From Prinia subflava (lineage: Eukaryota > Chordata > Aves > Passeriformes > Cisticolidae), in assembly GCF_021018805.1 (NCBI RefSeq), contig NC_086266.1:4464001-4528000 (forward strand): a stretch of DNA of 64,000 nt, read 5' to 3'. Below, piece after piece: positions 14,301 to 25,100 of this stretch. A program made the translations under genes and the position numbers. The notes beneath the pieces are model-generated. The model was not told the origin of the DNA, did no database searches, and worked only from the letters and a program-made list of their open reading frames with translations. Position 1 is the stretch's first letter, and every line of letters begins with the position of its first letter.

Positions 14301-17300
14301 GGACGCAGATGTCAGGGATTTTTAGGGCCCTGGCTTTCAAGCACACTCACAGCTTCATTCACAGAGGTGAAAAACAACTACCTGACAGATGAGAGGTGCC
14401 TGCTGCACAAGCAGGATCCACACCACGCACTTCAAGAGGCAGCAAGGGAAGTTCATTGCATTCACTGCCACCACAGGTTGGCAAAAACAGTTCCTTGACT
14501 TGGAACACCACCAGGAATGGCCTGTGCTCTTGTACCAAAAAAAAGAAACAAAAAACCTCACCTTTGTTCTCAACAATTCCACCTGCACTCCTCAAGGACT
14601 GCCCATGGTCTATAAAAGGGATAAGCAGGCAATTATCTAAAGGGAACAGGAAAGGACAGCCCTGGAACTTCATTAACACAAGACACTGGGGCAGGAAATT
14701 AAAGAGCCAGAAGGAACCATCTGGGTTACCAGTCCCCTGCCATTTAGGGATCTACTCCAAATGCTTCAGCCCTCTGTGACAGAATACAACCACATTCTTG
14801 AAGTGACAAAATCACCTCATTTAGCATTTGCAGTCAGGCTGTTACCTGCCACCTCTGCTTAAGTCATAACAGATTTAGAGCAAGTTTAGGGTTTGTGTGT
14901 TTGTGTTTTGGTATTTGGTGGGGGTGTTTGTTTTATCATGTGTTTACATGTGTTTTATAGAAACAGAAAACATAACACTTATCTAGGCTTCACACAACAG
15001 AAAAAAACCTCAGAAAAAAAGTAATTTGAATATTTCACAGAAATAATAATGGTCACGGTACTAGCTAGCTCTGTTAACCGAGTGACTAACACCCAGGGAG
15101 GCTCATTCAGAATTTAACATAATATAAAACACCTACATAATGCCCACAAAGTAGTGAAACATACATTATTACTTAAGTAAATCCTTATAAACTGCTAACT
15201 ATATGTTCATTAGCCAAAAGCCTTGATCTGAGAAGTTAAAACATCCTTGGCAAATCCCCCAACACACCAGTGCCACGCAACTCCACCTGGACATGAGGCC
15301 CCAGCAACATCCATCCAAGCTTTGCAGGTTTATTCCTGATATCTTATCACACAATTAAACCTCCCAGCAAACCTTCAGTCACTGCTGCATCCCTGTTGGG
15401 GTTTGTCATTTCATTGAATGCATCCCCCTATATTCTCCCTACCATTTTTTGATTTGTTTTGCCAACCAGCATGTTGCTTTCTTCCATGCCAGACTTCACA
15501 TGTAAGGGCTGTCTCAAATACACACAGTACTTGTTCTACTTCCCTATAATCCTGCAGAACTCAGAAACAAAGCGTGACAGTGACAAAACAGCCCAAGTGC
15601 CAAGACAAGCCCTCCATGCTGAGCCAGGCATATTCTCAGCTCCTCACAGCCATCTGTCAGTGACTGCACCTGACAAGGCAAGCAAAGTGCAGGTACCTGA
15701 GGCAACAATCACCTTCCTCCCATTGCTGCACGTATCCTGCAGCTCTAATGCAATGAGGTACAAGCTGTGGGGTAGCTTCAGTGACAGCTGCAAGCTTAGG
15801 AGCGGCATTTTTCATCTCAGCAACCATTTCAGCCATTGAAGGTCCTCTCAGGGCTTGCTCTGTACAACTTGTTTTTTCCCAGGTGTACTTTTCTTCCTCA
15901 CAGTGCTGGAGTTCAGGATTTCAGGCAACAAACCCTCCCATTTCAGCATCATCCTGCAGGGATCAAGAAGGGAGATCACCCTCTGCATCAGCTGCACAAA
16001 TTCTGAACCCACTGTGCACTTGTAAGTCACAGACCTGCCCAGTTCTGCCAAAGAAGAACAGAACTCCTGGGCACTCAAGCACCTTCTTCAGATAAGGTAA
16101 GTTCTAGAAGCAGCTCTTAGATCTCTGTGTAAGTCTCTTATGAATAAGCACCACACAGGGGTGCCTGTAAGCTCTCAGGGAGTATTAGTGCATGTGTGCT
16201 GCAACACAGGAGACAAGAACTACCAGTTTGGGTTTATTTCCCAATGCAAAATGTGTTCTGTTCTGGACACTGGATCAAATGCTTAAATTAACAGCAAAAC
16301 CCAACAGCAACTTGGAAAAAAGCATAAAAGGGAATTTTATCACAGGCTACATTGTGGGGGAAAGCAATTGGCACATTTGTTAAGTGTACAAGCTGTAACT
16401 GCATGAACTTGAATTTGAAATATAATGAAACTGGGAAAAAAAGGACTAAAGACACGCACATGCTGTTTTAAGTACACTACCTCCAAAGATAATATTTAGC
16501 TGGTCTTAGTAATTTCTGAATCTGTGAATCTTTTACTGACTAAGAAGCAAAACACCTTGAAGCATGGTTTTACCACTCCATCATTATTTCAAATCATTAA
16601 TTAAATCTTACTAGGAACAAGCTGGTGGGCTTCCAGAGAACCATCTACCAAAAAAATTTATATATATAGCTTTCTACTGTATGTTCTAGTGGTAACTCTT
16701 CATCAGACCAGCTCAGACACAATGTCAAGCCTCTCCATGCTCAACCATTTCATCTGAAAAAAAACCAGCAAGGATCTCTTGCAGTGCAGTTTTCAGAGGA
16801 TACAAACATAAAAGGTTAAACTTGAAAATGCAATCCTTAAAACTGCATAAACACCTTCAGCTGCCTGAGGCAGACACCCTTGCCCCCCAAAATAAGTATT
16901 TTGTCTATAAATACTGAATACTGGAAGCCACAGGCATCCAAAAACAAAGCCCCAGAGATACTGATTACACAGTAGCTCTGAAAAAATACAGAGAAAAATA
17001 ATACTAATAAAACCACTAGCTAGAAATCCCCCACAACCCTTTGAACTAGTTAAAGGGTCAAAAGAAAATTCACACAGCAGCAACTAAAACAGAGCCATTA
17101 CACAAAACCACGGTAGGCATCTGTAACAGTTAAGTAAGAAAATAGATGCTAAACAGTACTAAAGCCCTTCTTCTTTAAAAACTGTAACATTTTACCTATG
17201 TTAAATAATTCAGAAGAGCCTGTACCCAAAGATACTTAAAGCTAGAAAAGATTTTAAATATATACAAGACAATAAGTCATAGATGGAAAATAGCAAGGAA

Positions 17301-18610
17301 ATTATAGCTAGAATAAATAAACAAAGTTTAAGTAATTATTCCAGACCCAAAATGTTATCTTTATAAGTAAAAACTATTTCTCTTTCAGCAACACTACATA
17401 CTGACTTCACTACAACACAGCTACACCACTAGCCACCAAAGGATATACAAACCCCACAATTCCACCACATCACTGACCACTCCCTAGTCAGGGCCCGTAT
17501 ATAAATCCACCCTTAGCACAGTTCTGGAGGCTGCTCCTATAAATTTGGCAATGGCAAACAGCTGTTGCTTCCATACAGTAGAGAGTGCGAAACAAGGAGT
17601 TGCTTCTGCCTGGTAAGTGGGGCTGTTTTGGGCCTTTTCTTGGTCTCAGGGGCTTTTTTTTTTTGTGGTTGTTTGGGTTATTTTTCAGGTCTCGTATTTA
17701 ATTTAGTAGTTTACAGTTGCTGTAAAGCACAGAACGTAGCTACATGCAGAGGAAAGTGGCTTTCATAAAAGCATCTAATATAATTAATTGTTTCTCTAAA
17801 GGCTACAGGACAGGCTCTAATAGCTCTGCGAAGCTGTCTAATAACAACAGCTTGTAGGTATTAAGAGAAAAAACACAGTAGCACTGCGAGTACAGTGGGA
17901 GTATTAATGACTGCAGCACATTGTGACTCACAGAGCTGTTACTTACCCTCAAACGAGTTTGCTGAGAACAAGAGAGAGATAATAAAATAGGTGTGCAGGA
18001 GGAGTTTGTTCTGTCTGCCTGGATTTACAGAGAGGATGGAACCCCATGAGTGGCAAGGCTCATAGGGGATCTGAAGGAACACTCCTTGAGCAAGGACTGA
18101 CCTCAGCCAGGGGCTGTGTCAATACTTTAACACAAAGCAAGTAACCAAGGTGCTCTGCAGTTTGGGCTGTATCCTAACAGCTCCTGGTTATAGTTGGAGG
18201 GCTGAGCTTCTCTCTGTCAAGCACTTCAGCTCATTTTTGACACGAATGCTGCTGAAGGGTTTTATTCTATCTAGACAGCTGCCAGCTCCCCACTAATGCT
18301 GTAACAAAGTCTGTGGCTTCACAGTGCCATCAGTGAGTGGTGATGACTTCATGGGAGGCTTCTGAAACCGTGAGGAGAGAAAGGCAGCTCAAGCAACAAA
18401 TCAATTTTGTGTTCCACAGCATGACCTAACAGAGTCATGCAGCTGCTTTTACACGCTGAAAGGGGGGAAAATGCTGTTCTATAGTAACTATAACTCTGAG
18501 CAGAAATTAGATGTGTGGCAGGAGCAAACACTCCACAGTAAAGGCTTATCCCAGTGCATAAATAATGGTATTTCTTAAAAGCTAGTAAATAAGCATTAAA
18601 AACCCTAACT
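11331..18610. other. AT-rich stretch, no gene seen
   Basis: There is no recognisable exon, RNA gene or mobile element in this 7.3 kb. The frame at 12,570-13,025 (151 codons, +) resembles no family I know and lacks a conserved motif. Simple sequence is limited to short homopolymers and a TG-rich run near 14,890-14,960. Confidence 0.55.
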
Positions 18611-18662
18611 ACTTTTTTTCTTTCTTTCTTTCTTTTTTTCTTTTTCTTTTTCTTTTTTTTTA
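18611..18662. repeat. CTTT/T-rich polypyrimidine microsatellite
   Basis: About 52 bp of almost pure T with interspersed C, in (CTTT)n and (CTTTTT)n runs, ending ...TTTTAG. It mimics a long polypyrimidine tract with a 3' splice site, but no plausible coding exon follows. On the minus strand it reads as a run of lysine codons in an otherwise meaningless frame. Confidence 0.9.
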
Positions 18663-19425
18663 GTAGAGCAATGACAGTAAGTGGCACATAAGCTGTTTTA
18701 TTGACAAAGTAAATCTCATATTTTTTTCCTGGAAAAAAACCCACAAATATCGATCAGACAATAACATAGACCACTGGTCAAGTGCTTTTCCATGCAGAGC
18801 AGATGAAACCAGATCTACAGAATATCAGCATTGCCACATTCAGTAATTTATGCCTACAATTTAACTTCCAGTAAAGTTAATTATCCCTATAAAGGAAATG
18901 GACTTACTAGAAAAAACAGTTTGGTTATAATTGAATTAGTTGACTTCCTTTGTATAGATAACACAAAACACAAAGATATGCAATTAAGATGCAAAACTGC
19001 ATGCAAGTGTACCCTGTGAGCATACCTTCTGCTGCATCCTAAATTTAATACTTCAGATTTGCCTTCAGTTTGTTATTGTGTGACTTCAGTTAAGTATGCA
19101 GTAAGGCAATTAGGAAATGACAAATTATAAACATCTTCAAATTCTAAACTAGTTCAAGTTCCAAAAAGAAAGAGCTGCATGTGATCAAAACAAAGTATTT
19201 TGGTCCTTGAAGTCATGAATGAAGCATGTCTCACAAGACAGGTCTCAGACATTCCTATCAGAATCTGATAACTAAGATTTTCTTTTAATAAAAGCAGGAG
19301 TTGCCTGTTTGAGTTATTTTTATTTTGGTTTTCTCATTAGATATGCCATAACGCTATGCCTAAAAAATTATTTCTGAACTATATTTTGTAGTATAAAATT
19401 TACTGAACAGATAAACTGTTGCTTA
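18663..19425. other. AT-rich stretch, no gene seen
   Basis: This interval separates the pyrimidine microsatellite from the CR1 tandem pair. I see no gene or recognisable element in it. Confidence 0.5.
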
Positions 19426-20026
19426 TCCTGACAAGAAGGACTTGGGGATGCTGGACAGGACCCAGCCGTATGCACTCACAGTCCAGAGAGCCAAGTGTGT
19501 CCTGTGGGCAGCAGGGGAGGGAGGGGATCCTGCGCCTCTGCTCCACTCTGGTCAGACCCCAGCTGCAGAGCTGCCTCCAGCTCTGGGGTCCCCACGGACC
19601 TGATGGAGCAAGTCCAGAGGAGGCCATGAAGATGATCAGAGGGTTGGAGCATTCCTTTCTAGGAGAAAAAGCTGGAAGAGTTGGAATTGTTCAGCCTGAA
19701 GAAAAGGCTCCTAGGATGACCAAACTGTCACCTTGCACACTAAGGGAGGCTTACAGAAAAGCTTGAGAGAAACTTTTTACAAGGGCAGGACAAAGGGTTT
19801 TAAACTGAAAGAGGATAGACTCAGACTAGATGTTAGGAAGAAATTCTTCCCTGTGAGGGTGGTGAAGCAGTGGGACAGGCTGCCCAGAGAGTCTGTGGAT
19901 GCTCCATTCCTGGAAGTGTTCAAGGCCAGGCTGGATTGGTCCTGAGCAACCAGATCTGGGGGAAGGTGTCCCTGTCCATGGCAAGGGAATGGAGACTTGA
20001 TTTTTAAGGTCCCTTCCAACCCAAAT
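19426..20026 (+). mobile_element. CR1 LINE, tandem copy 1
   Basis: A sense-strand CR1 3' region. It opens in the end of ORF2 (a frame with MIRGLEHSFL, then LDVRKKFFPVRVVKQWDRLPR around 19,830-19,890). It continues through 'ttcaaggccaggctggatt' and ends in the 3' UTR 'ggtcccttccaacccaaat'. Stops and indels break the reading frame, so the copy is inactive. A second, shorter CR1 follows directly. Confidence 0.93.
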
Positions 20027-20493
20027 CAGTCCATGGACCTGATGGAGCAAGTTCAGAGGAGGCCACCAAGGTGATCAGAGGGATGGAGCATCCCTCCTAG
20101 GACGAAAGGCTGAGAGAATTGGGGTTGTTCAGCCTAGAGAAAAGAAGCCATAGTGACCTTATTGTGGCTTTCCAGTACCTGAAGGGAGCCCACAAGAAAC
20201 ACAGAAAGGGACTTTTCACAAGATCCTGGAGTGACTGGAGCAGGGTGAACAGCTTCGGACCGAAAGACAGCAGCTATAGATTAGATGTCAGGAAGAATTT
20301 CTTCCCTGTGAGGGTGGTGAGGCACTGGCAGGTTGCCCAGAGAGGCTGTGGCTGTCCCATCCCTGGAAGAACTTGTCAGGTTGGATGGGGCTCTGAGCAA
20401 TCTGATCTAGTTAAAAGTGTCCCTGCCCCAGCAGGAGGGTTGGAACTGGACGGTCTTTAAGGTCCCTCCCAACTCATTCTATGAGTCTGTGAT
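20027..20493 (+). mobile_element. CR1 LINE, tandem copy 2 (shorter)
   Basis: A second sense-strand CR1 begins at the point matching the middle of copy 1 (both read 'ggacctgatggagcaagt', at about 19,597 and 20,035). It repeats the LDVRKNFFPVRVVRHW segment and ends with a 'ttctatgagtctgtga' tail. The two copies differ by many substitutions, so they are different insertions or an old duplication. Confidence 0.92.
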
Positions 20494-22035
20494 CTCCTGT
20501 AATCTTGTGTTCTCTGTACCTGAATAAATCTCCACAAACCCTGGAGGGGTGTTGGATTCCTATGAAAACAGTGGGGCCAAACACAGCACTGGTACAGTGC
20601 CCAAGCTGAGATGTGCTGTTACTGCACAGCTTGAACTCTTAACACTCCTTAGCATTTGATCCTCAGGGAACCTATCACTCATCTCATTACAACAGTTAAT
20701 GATTAGCACTCCTGAAAATCTGCTCCATGCTGTCTTCAAGTACACAGGAAATTAAACCTTTAAGGACCACCCATGAAAAGTTTGGGTCAAGTGGTTTGCC
20801 TTGTATGATACAAACTCCATGATAAGAGCTGAAATAAGTACAGTCATCCACTGAGGTTTTTCCTCAAGATGAATAATACTCTCACAATCTGCATTCCTGA
20901 TCTCCTTAACTAAGCCCACTTCTGGAGGGGAAAAAAATGTGATTCAAAGCTTGTTCACCACAGACTTTAATTCTTTATAAGCTTCTGGCCTTTTAGAAAA
21001 AAAATATTGAGACTAGTGCCATGATCATATATCCTCCCCTTAAGCAAGCAGTTTATTGTCCGATTAGTTCTTTCAAACAACTTAATTTCTTAATGTGCCT
21101 ATGCAGGACAGCCTCAAAATGTAGCAAAATCTGTATTACTGCAGATTACCAGGAAGCAGTGACTTTAGATTCCTGGTGGAAATCAGTGCCTTGGTCTATC
21201 AGTTTATGTGGGTCTGCTACTAGCTGAGGTGAAAGCACAGTCTGTGCCACTGGCTTTTAAAGTGTTAACAGCAGAGAAATTGTGAAACTCTGCATTTTTG
21301 TTGCCTATTACAAGCTGAAAGAGTGTGAAATAATGTTCCGCAAACCTGTATTGCCTTCTCCTTTTATTCCTGGTCCTGGGTCCTATAGGAGATTATGTGA
21401 AGGGAAAACATTCCCTAAAACAGTCCATCTTTAAAAGCATTATTTCTTGTAGACTGCGTGCAGTATAGTGAAAACAGAAATAACTGAAACAATGGCTTGC
21501 CTTTCTTTTTTTTTCCTGAAAAAAACTGATTTGTGGCCAGTTCAGCGGACAAAGAGGAACCTAACAGGAAGCTATTAAGTCACTTGCATGTGCTGAAAAT
21601 ACCTGCCCTATCCACCAAGTTCAGAGTCTAGGGAGATAACGTCATCTGTGCTGCAGTACACTGACACAACTTTCTCTGCTTAATTAGACCATTCCTCTCC
21701 ATGTTTTTATCACTTTGCTATAATCTAAACTCACACTCACAGAGGCACCTTCACAAGTGAAGGCAGGACACAAACTCTATTTACATCAATGCAACACTTG
21801 ATGTTGTATGTGAGCTCATTCAACTGTGTTGACAGGAACATTATTTTCTGTCTTTTTCCCAACTAATTCTGGTGCCTCTGACTTCATGGTGAGACAGGTA
21901 GCGCTAAGCCAGCTTTATTATACACTCTGGTTGTTAGCTTTAACTGTTCATCTGTGACTTGGCTCCTGGAGGTCAGTCTTAGCTGGCAGGGAAGTGGATG
22001 TTGATGAGCCCCGTGTTTATGTCAGTCTGCTGGGC
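20494..22035. other. AT-rich stretch, no gene seen
   Basis: I see no exon or recognisable transposon between the CR1 pair and the minisatellite. Base composition is still like the AT-rich left part of the window. Confidence 0.5.
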
Positions 22036-23008
22036 TCAGTGTCACACCCTCGAGCTGAGCTCTGTCCTCTGGGTATCAAATCTGAGCTCGGCTTTGTGCT
22101 TTGGGTGTCACCCCTGGACTCAGCCCTGTCCTTTGGGCCACATCCCTGGGTTCAGCGGTGCCCTTTGGGTCACATCCCTGGGCTTAACTGTGTCCTTTGG
22201 GCCACATCCCTGGGTTCAGCTGTGTCCTTTGGGTCAGACCCCTGTCCTTTGGGCCACATCCCTGGGTTCAGCTGTGTCCTTTGGGTCAGACCCCTGTCCT
22301 TTGGGCCACATCCTTGAGTTTAGCTGTGTCCTTTGGGTCACATCCCTGGGTTTAGCTGTGTCCTTTGGGTCACATTCCTGGGTTTAGCTGTGTCCTTTGG
22401 GTCAGACCCCTGTCCTTGGGGTCACATCCCGGGCTCAGACCTGTCCTTTCAGTCACACCTCTGGGTTTAGCTCTGTCCTCTAGGTCACATCCCTAAGCTC
22501 AGCCCTGTCCTTTGGGTCACACTCTGGGCTCAGCCCGGTCCTTTGGGTCACATCCCTGGGTTTAGCTGTGTCCTTTGGGTCAGACCCCTGTCCTTTGGGT
22601 CACATCCTGGGCTCAGCCCGGTCCTTTGGGTCACATCCCTGGGTTTAGCCGTGTCCTTTGGGTCACATCCCGGGCTCAGCCCGGTCCTTTGGGTCACATC
22701 CCTGGGTTTAGCTGTGTCCTTTGGGTCACATCCCTGTCCTTTGGGTCACATCCCTGTCCTTTGGGTCACATCCCTGTGTTTAGCTGTGTCCTTTGGGTCA
22801 CATCCCTGAGTTTAGCTGTGTCCTTCGTGTCCCACCCCGGGTCCAGCCCGGTCCTTTGGGTCACATCCCTGGGTTTAGCTGTGTCCTTTGGGTCACATCC
22901 CGGGCTCAGCCCGGTCCTTTTGGTCCCATCCCTGAGTTTAGCTGTGTCCTTTTGGTCCCATCCCTGAGTTTAGCTGTGTCCTTTGTGTCCCAGCCCGGCC
23001 CTTTGGCC
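22036..23008. repeat. 32-bp minisatellite array
   Basis: About 970 bp made of a 32-bp unit whose core reads GTCCTTTGGGTCACATCCCT and then a GGGTTTAGCTGT-like part. Some units lack the second part, giving interspersed 20-bp short units. The left end is diverged and the centre (about 22,330-22,970) is most uniform, as expected of an array that expands internally. Because 32 is not a multiple of three and the unit lacks stops, long frames appear in all three + frames. I regard these as non-coding. The array abuts a CpG island on its right. Confidence 0.95.
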
Positions 23009-23450
23009 CAGGCGCGGCCCTCAGGCCCTCCCGCCGCAGCAGCGCGGGCCGAGGGCTCCGCCTGGCGGCCGCGCCGCCGCAGTGCCCGCGCGGCTCTCCC
23101 GCCGTGCCAGTACCCAGCATGGCGGCCGCCCCTCACGGCCGCCCCTCCGGGCTCTGCCCTGCCTCAACAGGGCTGCCTCACGTGTTGAGGGGATTAGGAA
23201 ATGGCTCAGCTCGGCCCCACGGCCGCCGCCATCCCCGCAGCTCCCCGTGCCGCGCTGCCGCCCTCGCCCGGGCAGAGGCGCCGCTGCAGGCGCGGGGCAG
23301 CGCCCGCGGGTCTCGGGGATGGGGCTCGCTCCGTGGGCCGGGCGGGAGCAGCTTGGCTCCCCCAGGGAATGCGCTCCCTCCCGGTGCCGGCAGACCGCGG
23401 TCAGTCCCCTGGGGAGCCGCCTGTCCTGCTGCTCTAACTGCCCGGGGTGT
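23000..23450. promoter_or_regulatory. CpG island, gene unassigned
   Basis: Dense CpG with GCGGCCGC-like clusters, a CACGTG E-box at about 23,178, and several stop-poor frames on both strands. None of the encoded proteins is recognisable. It could be the promoter of an unannotated transcript on either strand, a distant upstream GDPD2 promoter, or an unmethylated island without a gene. The minisatellite forms its left border. Confidence 0.6.
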
Positions 23451-24479
23451 CTATTCCATAAGTTTTGCCTCGCACCACTAAAATCCACAGCTTGGCGCTC
23501 CCGGAGCTCGGCTGCAACCTCCCCTCCTCCAGCATCGCCTTGGTCTCTTTATTCATGCTGGGTATTCCCCTACACATTGCCTAGGATGTTCCTTGGCTTA
23601 AGTGATTCTTCACCTCACTTCAGTGCTCACTTCTTCATCTCTTTAAAACCTGCAATCCAATCCCTGACAGTCAATCTTCTACCCCATAAAAGGGGCTCTC
23701 TGCATGCCTGGGATTTCCCGGGGGCTTTCCTGGGGCGCAGTTCCCCTGGGAAGCCTCCTGCCCACAGCTTTGCTCTCCCGTGCGGCAGCGCAGCTGCTCT
23801 GTGTCACGGATGCGGGAGGTGAACCTCACATCTGACAAAATCTGGGGTGCAGGGCTGCCTGCCTGTCTGAGGGATACTCCTGGCCATTGCAATGCTCTTG
23901 CAATGCTTTCGGCTTACTCCTTTGTGTGCAGAGCAATGGGTGTTCCTGCACAAACCCTGCTGTAGTGCTCCAGACCCTCCACTGATAAGGCCTTAATCAG
24001 CACATTTCGCGGAGCTGTTCAAGGAGTTGTGCCGGAGCTGTTAACAGTAGTGTGGAACACGATAGGCTGAGCGCTGAGGCTTCTGCCCAAATTGGCAGTT
24101 GTTATGTCACTGCAGAATGCCATCACCTCCCTGTAAATCAGCTTTCTCAGGTCTCTTGCAAGTGCCAGAACATCAGAGGGGTCCCCTGAGATCCTGGGCA
24201 ATGATGGATCGATTCAGTGACGCAGGAAAGTCTGAGTGCCCATTCGTGCATCCTGGCTCACCTGGAGCAGAGCTGGGGGGGACTCAGCCGTACTGTGCTA
24301 CGCCACAGGGAGGGAGGGGGAAGACGGAAGGCATCAGCCCATCCATCTTCAGGTGGCATCCAGCCTGTCTGCAACTTCCTTTCATCTGCTGCTTTAGCAA
24401 AGTTCAGACGCGCTGGTGCAGGGGGATTTCTTTCGACTCAAGGCAAGAAAAGCACTTTTACTTCTGTGCTTCTGCCTTC

Positions 24480-25100
24480 AAAGCATGCCCCAGTGTGTCT
24501 GCCGGGCTAGCCGTGGTGACCCGCGATGTGTCTGTTCGGGCTTCCCCTGCGGGGAAGAGAAAAGTCCCCTTTTGTCCGAGGGGCTCCCGCAGCCCCCTCG
24601 CTCAAAGGCGCGGCGATGCACGAAGCTCTGCCTCCATCTCCCGGGAGCTCTCCCCGGAGTCTCGGTCTGCCTGGACGTGGGCTGCCTGCAAACTCCTTTG
24701 CGCTGCGACGCGTGACGGCCCCGGGGCCCCTTCCCCCTCTCCTCGGGGCCCGCCCTGACCCCAGCCCGGCCCCCGCTCGGCTCGGCTCGGCTCCGCTCCG
24801 CTCGCAGTGTGCCCGCCTCTGCCGGCCTGTGCGGACCTGCCGCCGGGCCAGGGCACACCCAGCAGGGTGTGAGCGCACGGGAGCCGAGTGCTGGCACGTA
24901 TGGGCCCGGGGAGAGCCCAGCCCCGAGCTCACCTGGCTCAGCTGCGGGAGCCCGACATCCGCGGGGAGCAGGTATTTTGTGCCGGCGCGGCTGCTCCGGC
25001 CGTGGGGATGCTGTCCTGGCGCCGCCGGAGCTGGCGGGGCGGCTCGGGGAGGGGGTGATCATCCCGGCTCTGCGGGGAGCTGAGGGGGGAAGGAAGGGGG
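24480..25100 (+). promoter_or_regulatory. GDPD2: CpG island, probable GDPD2 promoter and non-coding exon 1
   Basis: A strong CpG island 2.5 kb before the first GDPD2 coding exon. That exon begins with a clear acceptor and only 33 bp of 5' UTR, so at least one upstream non-coding exon is expected. A possible donor is the 'gcag|gtattt' junction near 24,971. The repeated 'gctcggctcggctccgctcc' stretch at about 24,775-24,805 is promoter-type GC-rich sequence. Assignment to GDPD2 is an inference from position; long open frames on both strands reflect GC content. Confidence 0.5.

Noticed and set aside
18611..18662. Strong polypyrimidine tract ending in TAG as a splice acceptor
   Set aside because: It is a CTTT microsatellite. 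The following sequence has no coding exon or donor at a sensible distance.
22543..22967. Repetitive protein (WVTSLGLAVSFGSHP-like) encoded by the minisatellite
   Set aside because: All three + frames are open because the 32-bp unit lacks stops. No signal peptide, splice structure or start context supports coding.
1..23000. 3' end of KIF4A, expected from human gene order
   Set aside because: No frame encodes kinesin or the Cys-rich KIF4A tail, so the gene is not in this part or lies further away.
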